Below, piece after piece: positions 35,879 through 44,496 of a stretch of 64,000 nucleotides of DNA; position 1 is the first letter of the stretch; every line of letters begins with the position of its first letter. The stretch spans positions 1 through 64,000 of the forward strand of contig DIWV01000002.1 of the NCBI GenBank assembly GCA_002435865.1. The letters are read 5' to 3'. A program made the translations under genes and the position numbers. The notes under the pieces are model-generated. The model ran no database searches, was not told the DNA's origin, and worked only from the letters and a program-made list of their open reading frames with translations. Source of the DNA: Cloacimonetes bacterium UBA6097. Lineage in GTDB: Bacteria > Cloacimonadota > Cloacimonadia > Cloacimonadales > Cloacimonadaceae.

Positions 35879-37222
35879 ATGAATAGAATCATAATAATGT
35901 TAGCATTATTGTTAACAATCAGCACATCCATCTTAGCAGTCCCAAGGGATATGGTTATTGTTGAAATAGGTACCGGCACATGGTGCCAATATTGCCCCGG
36001 AGCAGCTATGGGAGCTGATGATTTGGTGGAAAACCATCATAGGGCAGCAATCCTGGAAAACCATAACGGTGACCCTTACGCCAACGATTACAGCAATACC
36101 CGTAATTCTTATTACAATATCAACAGCTACCCGACTGCATATTTTGATGGTGCAAATCCATCTGTCGGCGGGAGTAATACAACCAGCCTTTATCCAAGCT
36201 ACAGGACTAAAGTGAACAACAGACTGGCTGTCCCTTCCAACTTCACTATTACTGCATCCGGAACACATACGGGATTGGTTTATAATGTTGCTGTCGTTAT
36301 TACAAAAGAAGCCACTGATACTAATACAAATCTTAAGCTGCATGGCGTTCTGACCGAGTCAGGCTTACAAGTAAACTGGCAGGGTCAAACCCATCTGGAG
36401 TATGTGGTAAGGGCTATGGCACCGGGTGCAACAGGAACAGATATCAGCTTTACTTCCGGAAACACACAGACAGTAAATCTTACTTTCACAGCTTCTCCCG
36501 CATGGAATGCTGAGCATTTTGAATTTGTCTTTTTCCTTCAAAACAACTCTACAAAAGAAATACTGCAAGGCTGTAAATATATAGTTCCTGCATTGGAAAA
36601 TGTTTATCCTGTCAGTGTTCAGAGTTTTAATATCGGTAATATTCCCATAGAAAGCGTCTATAACAATTCATTTACAATTCATAATTGGTGGACCCAGGAT
36701 ATGAATATCGACATCTCAATTGATGGACAGGACTATTTTGTCTTTCCGCAAGTTCGCGATGCCTATACTATTCCTTTTAGAGAAGATATGACATTTGATC
36801 TGCTGTTTCTGCCCAGCCTGGCTGGAAATAATGATGCTACAATTACTATTACGACTGACAATCCTGCTTATCCCACAATCACAATTCCAGTTACAGCAAA
36901 TGTAACTACAACAGCTAATGAAGAAGATAGCTTTGTGAGTATACCCTCACAGATTATCAATATAGCTCCCAATCCCTTCAGGGAACACACAACCATCAGG
37001 TACAATCTCGATAAATCAGAAGCTGCAGAATTGACTATTTATAATGTTAAAGGAGCAAAAATATTCTCTTCTGCTCTTTCCAATCAATCCCGGGGTGAGC
37101 ATACTTTAATCTGGTCAGGTATTGATAGTAATGGATCTCCAAGTCCTTCCGGCATGTATTTCTGTACATTGGTAATTAACGGGAAAACCGTTTCAACTCA
37201 GAAATTGATTAAACTTAAATAG
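35879..37222 (+). CDS. Omp28-like secreted protein with thioredoxin-like CXXC and sorting domain
   Basis: 447 aa with a signal peptide (NRIIIMLALLLTISTSILA). Residues about 22-230 match the Omp28 group: EIGTGTWCQYCPGAAMGADDL contains a CxxC in a thioredoxin-like setting, followed by YNINSYPTAYFDG. A middle beta-sandwich region and a C-terminal sorting domain (APNPFREHTTIRY ... GMYFCTLVIN ... TQKLIKLK) follow. Likely extracytoplasmic; any redox function is inferred. A terminator lies 19 bp downstream. Confidence 0.9.
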   Translation: MNRIIIMLALLLTISTSILAVPRDMVIVEIGTGTWCQYCPGAAMGADDLVENHHRAAILENHNGDPYANDYSNTRNSYYNINSYPTAYFDGANPSVGGSNTTSLYPSYRTKVNNRLAVPSNFTITASGTHTGLVYNVAVVITKEATDTNTNLKLHGVLTESGLQVNWQGQTHLEYVVRAMAPGATGTDISFTSGNTQTVNLTFTASPAWNAEHFEFVFFLQNNSTKEILQGCKYIVPALENVYPVSVQSFNIGNIPIESVYNNSFTIHNWWTQDMNIDISIDGQDYFVFPQVRDAYTIPFREDMTFDLLFLPSLAGNNDATITITTDNPAYPTITIPVTANVTTTANEEDSFVSIPSQIINIAPNPFREHTTIRYNLDKSEAAELTIYNVKGAKIFSSALSNQSRGEHTLIWSGIDSNGSPSPSGMYFCTLVINGKTVSTQKLIKLK

Positions 37223-37241
37223 AAATCCCGGCATTTAACCG

Positions 37242-37277
37242 CGGACTGTTACTGATGTGACAGTCCGTTTCTTTTTT
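37242..37277 (+). terminator. Rho-independent terminator
   Basis: CGGACTGT (37,242-37,249) pairs with ACAGTCCG (37,260-37,267), followed by TTTCTTTTTT. Confidence 0.88.
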
Positions 37278-37382
37278 AGTTTATTATTTAATAAATCATG
37301 CTTTTTAAGTGTAGTTCAAAAAATGCAGAGTATCATTGCCGAAATGCTACTTGTACGGTAGGCAATTAGCTTGTTTTTTCCC

Positions 37383-37411
37383 TTGACGTTATAACCATTT
37401 CATAAAGTTAT
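37383..37411 (+). promoter_or_regulatory. Candidate promoter of the hydrogenase locus
   Basis: TTGACG (37,383-37,388), 17-nt spacer, AGTTAT (37,406-37,411), about 30 nt before the first gene. Confidence 0.5.
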
Positions 37412-37441
37412 GCCTGTAATTTATTATTACGGTGAGAGGAA

Positions 37442-37789
37442 ATGACTTTAAAAGACATCTTGACCTTATTGGAAGCAGAACTACTTACAGCTCCGTCAGA
37501 TTTGGATAAAGAAGTGCCTTGCGCATTTGCATCGGATTTAATCAGCGATATCCTGATGTGTACAAAAGAACCCACTTTGCTGTTGACAGGTCTTACAAAT
37601 CCACAGGTAATCCGTCTTTCCGATATGATTGACCTGCTTGGGATTGTTTTTGTCAGGGGTAAGGTTCCACCTCAGGAATTGATTGAAATGGCAGAAGAAA
37701 GAAATCTGATGCTGCTTAGCACAAAACTTACTATGTATCGTTCAAGTGGTATTCTATACAACAAAGGCCTGAGGAGCTGCAAAATCTGA
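37442..37789 (+). CDS. DRTGG-domain protein (first of two)
   Basis: 115 aa with a DRTGG-like fold: SDLISDILMCTKEPTLLLTGLTNPQVIRLSDMIDL is the pattern seen in CBS/DRTGG proteins next to hydrogenase genes. No enzymatic residues are apparent; possibly a small-ligand sensor. It begins the locus, with GAGAGG 3-8 nt upstream, and ends 1 bp before the HATPase gene. It is paralogous to the gene at 39,567. Confidence 0.8.
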   Translation: MTLKDILTLLEAELLTAPSDLDKEVPCAFASDLISDILMCTKEPTLLLTGLTNPQVIRLSDMIDLLGIVFVRGKVPPQELIEMAEERNLMLLSTKLTMYRSSGILYNKGLRSCKI

Positions 37790-37790
37790 T

Positions 37791-38282
37791 ATGGCTGAAT
37801 ATTGGAATGTTAATCCCGATTATGAAATATCAGCTAAGTCATTTTTAGCTGATAAACCGGAAGCCGATGTTTCCCTGGAATTCGAAATCGCGGTTAAAGA
37901 CTTTGTCAATGCCGGAAAAGGTAGTGCTGAGGTGAAAAATACCTTGAAAAGGCTCGGGGTTGACCCTGCTATCCTTAGACGTATAGCTGTTGCTTCTTAT
38001 GAAGCTGAAATCAATGTAACAGCTCATTCCGAAGGTGGTAAAATGTATAGCTATATATATGATGATTCAGTATATATACGCTTTGAAGATAAAGGACCTG
38101 GTATTTCAAATATTGAACAGGCTATGGTTCCCGGTTGGTCAACAGCTGATGATCTGGTACGTGAAATGGGATTTGGAGCAGGTCTTGGTCTGCCCAATAT
38201 ACAAAAGAATTCAGACTTGCTGCATATAACTTCAGAATATGGCAGCACAACAACTTTAGAAATAATAATCTATTACTCATAA
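37791..38282 (+). CDS. RsbW/SpoIIAB-like HATPase (anti-sigma-factor-type kinase fold)
   Basis: 163 aa. An N-terminal approximately 35-residue extension is followed by a GHKL ATPase domain: N-box ASYEAEINVTAHSEGG, G1 EDKGPGI and G2 GFGAGLGLPNI. No phosphoacceptor His or receiver is attached. Homologues accompany sensory [FeFe]-hydrogenase-like genes. It starts 1 bp after the DRTGG gene and ends 3 bp before the hydrogenase-like gene. The partner (antagonist or sigma factor) is not visible in the window. Confidence 0.85.
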   Translation: MAEYWNVNPDYEISAKSFLADKPEADVSLEFEIAVKDFVNAGKGSAEVKNTLKRLGVDPAILRRIAVASYEAEINVTAHSEGGKMYSYIYDDSVYIRFEDKGPGISNIEQAMVPGWSTADDLVREMGFGAGLGLPNIQKNSDLLHITSEYGSTTTLEIIIYYS

Positions 38283-38285
38283 AAA

Positions 38286-39563
38286 ATGGCTGTTTCTGAG
38301 AAAAAATACTACCATGCCATCCAGCTTATACCGGAAAACTGTACAGGATGCACATCCTGTGTAAAGGTTTGCCCGACAGAAGCAATCCGTGTCAGAAACG
38401 GTAAAGCGCAAATTGACCCCAACCGCTGTGTAGACTGCGGAAACTGCGTCACTATTTGTAAATTCCACGCTATTCTTCCTAAAAGTGATTCATTGGATAT
38501 TATCAATAAATTCCAATATAAAGTAGCCATTCTATCTTCTTCCTACGCCGGTCAGTTTACTGAAGATATTGCCTATCCTGTTTCAAAACAGGCACTCATC
38601 GAACTGGGTTTTGATGAAGTTGCTGAAGAAGCCATGGTAACTGATTTTATGGTTGGATTGATTCGTGACTATATACGCCAGCATAAAGATATCAGGCCAA
38701 TATTATCCAGCAACTGTCCTGCAGTCGTCAGATTAATTCAGGTGAAGTTTCCATCCCTCTTGCCTAATATTCTGCACCAGGAAGCTCCCATGAGTATTCT
38801 AACGAGGTTTTTAAGAGAAAAGATTCAGGCAGAGAAGGGATTAAAAGACTCAGATATTGGCATTTTCCTGATAGTTCCATGTGTAGCTCATGTCACTGCT
38901 GTTCACCAACCTGAAGGAGCTTATAAACATTTACAGGATGGAGCTTTTTCTATTGGTATGATTTATGGAAAAATCAGAGACCGTCTAAGGAAAATGAATA
39001 ACGAAGAGAATAAAATAAATACTTATGAACAAGGTTTGACTCTGGCTCTGTCAGGTGTGGAAGCTGAAATGGTTGATTGTGAGGATATCAGAGCGCTTTC
39101 TGTAAATGGTACAGATAATGTTATTGAGATATTATCAAAAGTGGAAGACCATTATCTTGACCAATATGATTACATTGTGTTAAGAAGCTGCACTAATGGG
39201 TGTGTTGGCGGTTGCCTGAATGTAGAAAATCCTTTCGTCGCCATGTCACGTATTAAGAAGTTAATCAAAACATCAAAACACCAGAAAGTAGATACATCAG
39301 AGCTTAAAGAGTTGTATAAGGATGGTGAATTTGCAGTAGTTCCTTTGGAACCTCGCTCCATCATGCTATTAGACCAGGATATCAAACAAGCAATTCAGAA
39401 GATGAAAAAACTTAATGAAATACTCGTAATGCTGCCGGGGCTAAACTGCAGTGCCTGTGGCTCACCAACCTGTTATGCTTTAGCTGAAGATATCGTAAGC
39501 GACAAAGCATCAATTGATGATTGTGTAGTATTGCTCAGACGTCATCAGAAAGAAGAGGAATAA
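38286..39563 (+). CDS. Putative sensory [FeFe]-hydrogenase-like protein
   Basis: 425 aa. Two N-terminal [4Fe-4S] motifs (Cys19, 22, 25, 29 and Cys48, 51, 54, 58) precede a hydrogenase large-subunit domain with altered H-cluster loops: L1 is SSNCPAVV, L2 is VPCVAHVTA, L3 is RSCTNGCVGGC. The four H-cluster-type cysteines can be placed, but the residue before the L1 Cys is Asn, where catalytic enzymes of the TSCCP type have the proton-transfer Cys. A C-terminal Fe-S domain (LNCSACGSPTCYALAED ... DDCVVLL, PF04060-like) follows. This resembles the HydS-type proteins described from Thermotoga. A sensing role fits the neighbours better than bulk catalysis. Confidence 0.88.
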   Translation: MAVSEKKYYHAIQLIPENCTGCTSCVKVCPTEAIRVRNGKAQIDPNRCVDCGNCVTICKFHAILPKSDSLDIINKFQYKVAILSSSYAGQFTEDIAYPVSKQALIELGFDEVAEEAMVTDFMVGLIRDYIRQHKDIRPILSSNCPAVVRLIQVKFPSLLPNILHQEAPMSILTRFLREKIQAEKGLKDSDIGIFLIVPCVAHVTAVHQPEGAYKHLQDGAFSIGMIYGKIRDRLRKMNNEENKINTYEQGLTLALSGVEAEMVDCEDIRALSVNGTDNVIEILSKVEDHYLDQYDYIVLRSCTNGCVGGCLNVENPFVAMSRIKKLIKTSKHQKVDTSELKELYKDGEFAVVPLEPRSIMLLDQDIKQAIQKMKKLNEILVMLPGLNCSACGSPTCYALAEDIVSDKASIDDCVVLLRRHQKEEE

Positions 39564-39566
39564 ACT

Positions 39567-39911
39567 ATGGCGATAATTCTTAAAGACTATCTGGATGCTA
39601 TCCAGGCACAGGTTCTTACCCCGGATATTAATACATCAGAAATATCAATAGTAGACGGATATGTCTCAGACATGTTGAGTGATGTGATGGGAACCGCTAA
39701 GGAAGGACAGGTCTGGATTACGATAATGCGTCATATGAATACAGTGGCAGTTGCTTCCATGACGAATATACCTTGTGTAATTTTTGCCAAAGGACTTACA
39801 CCAGATGCTGCAGTAATTGACCGTGCAATCCTTGAAGATGTGTGTCTTGCAGCAAGTGATAAGCAGGCTTTTGACCTGGCAGGCATTCTCTATAAAATGC
39901 TTGGTAAATAG
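39567..39911 (+). CDS. DRTGG-domain protein (second of two)
   Basis: 114 aa, paralogous to the gene at 37,442 (VSDMLSDVMGTAKEGQVWITIMRHMN, then a conserved AGILYKMLGK end). It begins 3 bp after the hydrogenase-like gene. The two DRTGG genes bracket the HATPase/sensory pair, hinting at a heteromeric complex. Confidence 0.8.
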   Translation: MAIILKDYLDAIQAQVLTPDINTSEISIVDGYVSDMLSDVMGTAKEGQVWITIMRHMNTVAVASMTNIPCVIFAKGLTPDAAVIDRAILEDVCLAASDKQAFDLAGILYKMLGK

Positions 39912-39956
39912 AAAAAAGTCTTAACCGTTTAATGTTTACAGATCTTTATAGGTAAA

Positions 39957-40697
39957 ATGATGCGTTGTTTTAAGGCGGATTTGCATATACATTCTGTGCT
40001 ATCGCCTTGTGGCGGACTGGAAATGTCACCAAAGTCACTGATTCAACGTTTGAAAGAGCTAAAAATAGAGTGGATTGCCATTACCGACCATAATTCTCTG
40101 GCAAATTGCCCGGCATATGCTAAGGTAGCAACAGATAACAATATTGCTTTTACTTATGGTGTAGAAATTCAGACAACAGAAGAAATACACCTCTTGGCAT
40201 ATTTTGATGATGCTGAATTGGCAATGGAATTTAATAGTGTCCTGTACAGTGCTTTACCACGCATTCTTAATGACCCGGAGTTCTTTGGTGACCAGGTGGT
40301 TATTGATGCTGAAGAGAATATTATCCGTCTGGAAGATAAAGCTCTAAGCAACTCTGTAATATGGACATTGGAAGAAGCTAAACAAGAAGTCGAAGCATTT
40401 GGGGGATTTTGTGTTCCTGCCCACATTGATGCAGAAGCAAACAGTATTATCAACCAAATAGGCTTCATGCCCAAAGAATTATCCTTTCCATTACTGAGTA
40501 TAACTTCCGGCTTAATAATTAAAGATTATCTTAAACTTCACCCAGATATGTCTGAGAGCTCATTCCTAAGGGTTTCTGATGCTCATTATCTGACTGACTT
40601 GGGTTGTGGCAGTTCATTAATATGTGTGGAAAAACCTTCTGTAGTCGAATTACTCTTAGCAGCCCAACGTATAAAAGAAAGAAAAATAATAATATAA
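39957..40697 (+). CDS. PHP-domain metal-dependent hydrolase
   Basis: 246 aa. The PHP motifs are LHIHSVLSPCGG, AITDHNSLANC, the GVEIQTTEEIHLLAYF segment, CVPAHIDAE and RVSDAHYLTDLG. PHP proteins are phosphoesterases; the substrate here is unknown. Homologues occur at this position in [FeFe]-hydrogenase clusters, so a link to the sensory module (for instance turnover of a nucleotide or phosphoprotein) is inference. Confidence 0.88.
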   Translation: MMRCFKADLHIHSVLSPCGGLEMSPKSLIQRLKELKIEWIAITDHNSLANCPAYAKVATDNNIAFTYGVEIQTTEEIHLLAYFDDAELAMEFNSVLYSALPRILNDPEFFGDQVVIDAEENIIRLEDKALSNSVIWTLEEAKQEVEAFGGFCVPAHIDAEANSIINQIGFMPKELSFPLLSITSGLIIKDYLKLHPDMSESSFLRVSDAHYLTDLGCGSSLICVEKPSVVELLLAAQRIKERKIII

Positions 40698-40720
40698 AAT
40701 AAAAATATCAAGGAGGAACA

Positions 40721-41212
40721 ATGGCGCAAGATAAAGTTAAGCAAAAAAAACCTTTTGAACGCCTGCGTACCGTTATTGAGGAGAAAAGAAACCTGCAAAA
40801 TCCGCTTATTGAAATACTTCGACAGGCTCAGGAAATTTTTGGATACTTGCCTGTAGAAGTGCAGGAATTTATCTCCCGGGAGATGAATATTCCTGTAAGC
40901 AAGATCTATGGAGTAGTAACCTTTTACAACTTTTTTACGATGAAACCCCGTGGCAAGTATACAATTAATGTTTGTCTGGGAACTGCTTGCTTTGTCAAAG
41001 GAGCTGCACGAATTGTTGCATTGTTAGAAGATATTTTAGAAATCAAAATGGGAGAAACAACTCCTGATAAGCTGTTTACTTTAAGTGCTGTCCGATGTGT
41101 GGGAGCTTGTTCTCTTGCTCCTGTATTTGTAATTGGAGATGATACTTTTGGAAGGCTCGAATCCAGAAGCCAGATTATGGAAATAGTTCAAAGATTTAAA
41201 GAAGCAAACTAA
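40721..41212 (+). CDS. NuoE/HydC-type [2Fe-2S] subunit (first pair)
   Basis: 163-aa thioredoxin-fold [2Fe-2S] protein of NADH-linked hydrogenases. The four ligands CLGTAC and CVGAC are intact, as is the LPVEVQEFISREMNIPVSKIYGV family stretch. A strong AAGGAGGA site lies 6 nt before the ATG. It should pass electrons between the NuoF-like subunit and HydA. Confidence 0.93.
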   Translation: MAQDKVKQKKPFERLRTVIEEKRNLQNPLIEILRQAQEIFGYLPVEVQEFISREMNIPVSKIYGVVTFYNFFTMKPRGKYTINVCLGTACFVKGAARIVALLEDILEIKMGETTPDKLFTLSAVRCVGACSLAPVFVIGDDTFGRLESRSQIMEIVQRFKEAN

Positions 41213-41223
41213 CGGTAAGTATA

Positions 41224-41793
41224 ATGCAAGATATATCGCTACACCTATTGGATATAATTGAAAACTCTGTGAGAGCCGGAGCAAAGTGTATCCGTGTTAG
41301 AATAATCAATGATGTTCAAGAGAATATTTTAAGATTTATAATCGAAGATGATGGTTGTGGTATGGATTCCGAGACTTTGCTGATGGCTCAGGACCCATTT
41401 TATACTTCGAAAGGAGAAAGGACCAAACAAGTAGGTTTGGGAATACCATTATTTAAGCAGAACGCAGAGCTTTGTAACGGCAGTTTCACAATTACCAGTG
41501 AACCTTGCCTGGGAACTGTACTAAAAGCTGATTTTGAAGCTGACAATATTGACAGACTTCCCTTGGGAAATCTGAAAGACACGTTATTAGGTTCAATAAT
41601 CGGGCATCAGGATGTTGATTTTTATGTAAACCTGATTAGCAGAGATAAAGGCAAGGAACACTCTTTTCATTTTGACACAGAAGTGATTAAAGAAGAACTG
41701 GGGGGAATACCCCTCACTTATCCCGATGTTATTGAATATATAGAACAAAGTTTAATAGAAGGAATACAAAATACAAATATGGAGGATGTCTGA
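41224..41793 (+). CDS. Stand-alone HATPase domain protein
   Basis: 189 aa. An N-terminal GHKL ATPase domain (N-box LLDIIENSVRAGA, G1 EDDGCGMD, G2 QVGLGIPLFKQNA) of histidine-kinase type is followed by about 80 residues of unknown fold. It lacks a dimerisation/phosphotransfer domain and sensor. The last base is shared with the next start (TGATG). This is the second HATPase of the locus and differs from the RsbW-like one at 37,791. Confidence 0.85.
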   Translation: MQDISLHLLDIIENSVRAGAKCIRVRIINDVQENILRFIIEDDGCGMDSETLLMAQDPFYTSKGERTKQVGLGIPLFKQNAELCNGSFTITSEPCLGTVLKADFEADNIDRLPLGNLKDTLLGSIIGHQDVDFYVNLISRDKGKEHSFHFDTEVIKEELGGIPLTYPDVIEYIEQSLIEGIQNTNMEDV

Positions 41794-42158
41794 TGAAGAC
41801 ACTGGCAGACTTAAAGAAAATACGCGAAAAAGCCCAGGAAGAAATGAAGCTTCGCGGCAGCAACATTAGAATAAAGATTGTTGTTGGTATGGGCACATCC
41901 GGAATAGCAATGGGAGCCAGAGAAGTTATGAAAACTTTTCTGGAAGAGATTTCTCAACGCAATCTTACAGATGTTTTGGTTACACAAACAGGAGAGAAGG
42001 GATTATCTTCGATGGAACCTGTAGTAGATGTAATTGAAGAAGGCAAAGACAAAGTAACTTATGGCATCATGACACCTGAAAAAGCCAGAAAAGTGGTTGT
42101 CGAACATATTGTAAACGGAAGGATTGTCACCGACTACGTTGTTTCAACAGGTAGTTAA
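41793..42158 (+). CDS. HndB-like thioredoxin-fold protein lacking all cysteines
   Basis: 121 aa aligned to the [2Fe-2S] ferredoxin-like HndB family (KIVVGMGTSGIAMGAREVM ... TPEKARKVVVEHIVNGR). In the cluster-binding form the first motif is GTCG and a further Cys pair follows TG; here these are GTSG and TGEKGLSS, and the whole protein contains no Cys. It therefore cannot hold a cluster and is probably structural. It sits between the HATPase gene and the first NuoF-like gene. Confidence 0.88.
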   Translation: MKTLADLKKIREKAQEEMKLRGSNIRIKIVVGMGTSGIAMGAREVMKTFLEEISQRNLTDVLVTQTGEKGLSSMEPVVDVIEEGKDKVTYGIMTPEKARKVVVEHIVNGRIVTDYVVSTGS

Positions 42159-42173
42159 TAAGGGGGAAATCCA

Positions 42174-44030
42174 ATGTCTCTTAAAAGAATAGACCTGCTG
42201 ATTTGTTGCGGGTCAGGATGCATCTCAGCCGGTGCACTGAAAATCAAGGACAAAATACAGGCAACTTTACATGATAAGGGATTGCTCAATGAAATAAATA
42301 TCATTGAGACCGGATGCATGGGACCCTGTGATTTTGGACCTGTTATGATTGTGTATCCGGAAGGTGTCTTTTATCAGAAAGTAACCCTTGATGATGTTGA
42401 AGAACTAATTGAAGAGCATTTTATCAAAGGCAGACCATTAAAACGACTGATGCTGCAGGATAAAGAAAAGCAGATTCTCTCAACTCAAAAGGATATCCCT
42501 TTTTATCAGAAGCAGGTAAAGGTCGCCTTAGCTAATTGTGGATATTTAGATCCGGAAAGCCTTGATGAATATATAGCTTTGAATGGATACGAAGCTCTGG
42601 GCACACTCCTGTCTGATAAAACTCCTGAAGATCTTATTGAGATTGTCAAGCAATCAGGTCTCCGCGGCAGAGGTGGCGGCGGTTTTCCAACAGGAATGAA
42701 ATGGCAGTATACCAGGGCCAGCAAGGATAATCAGAAATACATTATATGCAATGGAGATGAAGGTGATCCTGGTGCTTTTATGGATAGATCTCTTCTGGAA
42801 GGAGATCCACACCGAGTGCTTGAAGGTATGATGATTGCTGCCTATGCTATTGGAGCTGACAAAGGTTTCTTCTATATCAGGGCAGAATATCCCCTCGCTA
42901 TAAAGAGGATTAAGCTAGCTATTGAGCAGGCTCGGGAAGCCGGACTTATCGGAACAGGTATATTTGGCAGTAAATTTAATTTTGATGCAGAAGTCCGCAC
43001 CGGTGCAGGAGCTTTTGTTTGCGGAGAAGAAACTGCTTTAATACAATCCATTGAAGGAATGCGCGGTCATCCCACACCCAAACCTCCGTATCCATCCGTT
43101 AAAGGATTATGGGGTAAACCTACTGTTGTAAATAATGTGGAAACTTTAGCAAATCTCCCGACTATAATCCTCAAAGGAGCCAATTGGTTTGCATCTATGG
43201 GTACCGATACCAGTAAAGGAACCAAAGTCTTTGCTTTAACCGGAGACGTTAAAAACACCGGTCTGGTGGAAGTGCCAATGGGTATTACATTACGTGATAT
43301 GATATTTGAAGTGGGCGGTGGCATTATTGGTGACCGCAATTTCAAGGCAGTTCAGCTTGGAGGTCCTTCGGGAGGATGCTTAACCACCGAACATCTTGAT
43401 GTTCCCGTAGATTATGAATCACTCAAGGAAAAAGGCGCAATGATGGGCTCTGGTGGAGTCATAGTAATGAATGATTCCAACTGCATGGTCAGTATAGCCA
43501 AATTCTTCCTCGAGTTTTCTGTGGAAGAATCCTGTGGAAAGTGTTCACCTTGCCGGATTGGTCTAAAGCAGATGCTTGATATTATGGAAAGGATTACGTC
43601 TGGTAACGGGGTTGAGGGAGATATAGATGAGCTCATTCGTTTAGGAGAAGCCATAAATCATTTATCCCTGTGTGGACTGGGACAGACTGCTCCCAATCCA
43701 GTTCTTAGTACAATCCGTTATTTTAGAAACGAGTATGAAGATCATATCAAGAATAAAAGCTGCTCAACGGGTGTTTGCCTCGATTTGATGCACTTTATGA
43801 TTGATAAGGAAAAATGTATCGGGTGTTCTCTTTGTGCCCGTAAATGTCCTGTTACTTGCATTAGTGGCAGTAAAGATGAAAAATATACTATCCATCAGCT
43901 TGATTGCATCAAATGTGGCAATTGTATGGAAGTATGCCCTGTTAAAGCAATCAGCAGAATTCCCGATATGCATAACGAAGTCAAAGCTGCCAAAGAAGCA
44001 ATAAGACTAAAATCAGAAAATGAAGAATAA
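42174..44030 (+). CDS. NuoF/HydB-type NADH-binding flavoprotein with C-terminal ferredoxin domain (first pair)
   Basis: 618 aa. The N-terminal [2Fe-2S] thioredoxin-like domain is intact (CCGSGC and GCMGPC). It is followed by the NuoF core: GLRGRGGGGFPTGMKW (NAD(H)), ICNGDEGDPGAFMDR (FMN) and the N3-type cluster ligands ESCGKCSPCRIG with a distal Cys in LCGLGQ. The C-terminus carries two [4Fe-4S] motifs (CIGCSLCARKCP, CIKCGNCMEVCP). This is the domain set of HydB in electron-bifurcating/NADH-linked hydrogenases, so NADH and possibly ferredoxin oxidation are expected. Confidence 0.95.
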   Translation: MSLKRIDLLICCGSGCISAGALKIKDKIQATLHDKGLLNEINIIETGCMGPCDFGPVMIVYPEGVFYQKVTLDDVEELIEEHFIKGRPLKRLMLQDKEKQILSTQKDIPFYQKQVKVALANCGYLDPESLDEYIALNGYEALGTLLSDKTPEDLIEIVKQSGLRGRGGGGFPTGMKWQYTRASKDNQKYIICNGDEGDPGAFMDRSLLEGDPHRVLEGMMIAAYAIGADKGFFYIRAEYPLAIKRIKLAIEQAREAGLIGTGIFGSKFNFDAEVRTGAGAFVCGEETALIQSIEGMRGHPTPKPPYPSVKGLWGKPTVVNNVETLANLPTIILKGANWFASMGTDTSKGTKVFALTGDVKNTGLVEVPMGITLRDMIFEVGGGIIGDRNFKAVQLGGPSGGCLTTEHLDVPVDYESLKEKGAMMGSGGVIVMNDSNCMVSIAKFFLEFSVEESCGKCSPCRIGLKQMLDIMERITSGNGVEGDIDELIRLGEAINHLSLCGLGQTAPNPVLSTIRYFRNEYEDHIKNKSCSTGVCLDLMHFMIDKEKCIGCSLCARKCPVTCISGSKDEKYTIHQLDCIKCGNCMEVCPVKAISRIPDMHNEVKAAKEAIRLKSENEE

Positions 44031-44040
44031 AGGAAATGAT

Positions 44041-44496
44041 ATGTATCAGGAAATATTTTCCAAATACGCTCCCACCAAAGACAACCTGATTTATATCCTG
44101 CATGATATTCAGGATAGCGACCCTCAGAACTATATTTCAGAGGAAGCGGTTCAGGCAGTGTCTGAGTATTTAAAAATACCGTCTAATCATATTTACGGTG
44201 TATTAACATTTTACTCAATGTATAGTACTAAACCACGTGGTAAGTACGTCATTCGACTTTGTGAATCTCCTCATTGCTATATTAAAGGTTCAGAAAACAT
44301 CTTACGTAAGATGAAGAACACCTTAAATGTAGGAATTGGTGAGACTTCTAAGGATGGATTATTTACTTTGGAACTCTGCGCCTGCCTTGGTGTATGCGGC
44401 AATGCACCTGTTATGATGATTAATGACGAGGTTTATGGTGATTTAACAGAAGATAAAGTAAACGAAATCTTTGCACAGCTTAGAGAGGTGAAATAA
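44041..44496 (+). CDS. NuoE-type [2Fe-2S] subunit (second pair)
   Basis: 151 aa from the ATG at 44,041, which has AAAGGA upstream; an ATG at 44,020 lies inside the previous gene. Cluster ligands CESPHC and CLGVC are kept. It differs clearly from the first NuoE-like protein, so the two are old paralogues. Its stop overlaps the start of the second NuoF-like gene by one base. Confidence 0.92.
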   Translation: MYQEIFSKYAPTKDNLIYILHDIQDSDPQNYISEEAVQAVSEYLKIPSNHIYGVLTFYSMYSTKPRGKYVIRLCESPHCYIKGSENILRKMKNTLNVGIGETSKDGLFTLELCACLGVCGNAPVMMINDEVYGDLTEDKVNEIFAQLREVK

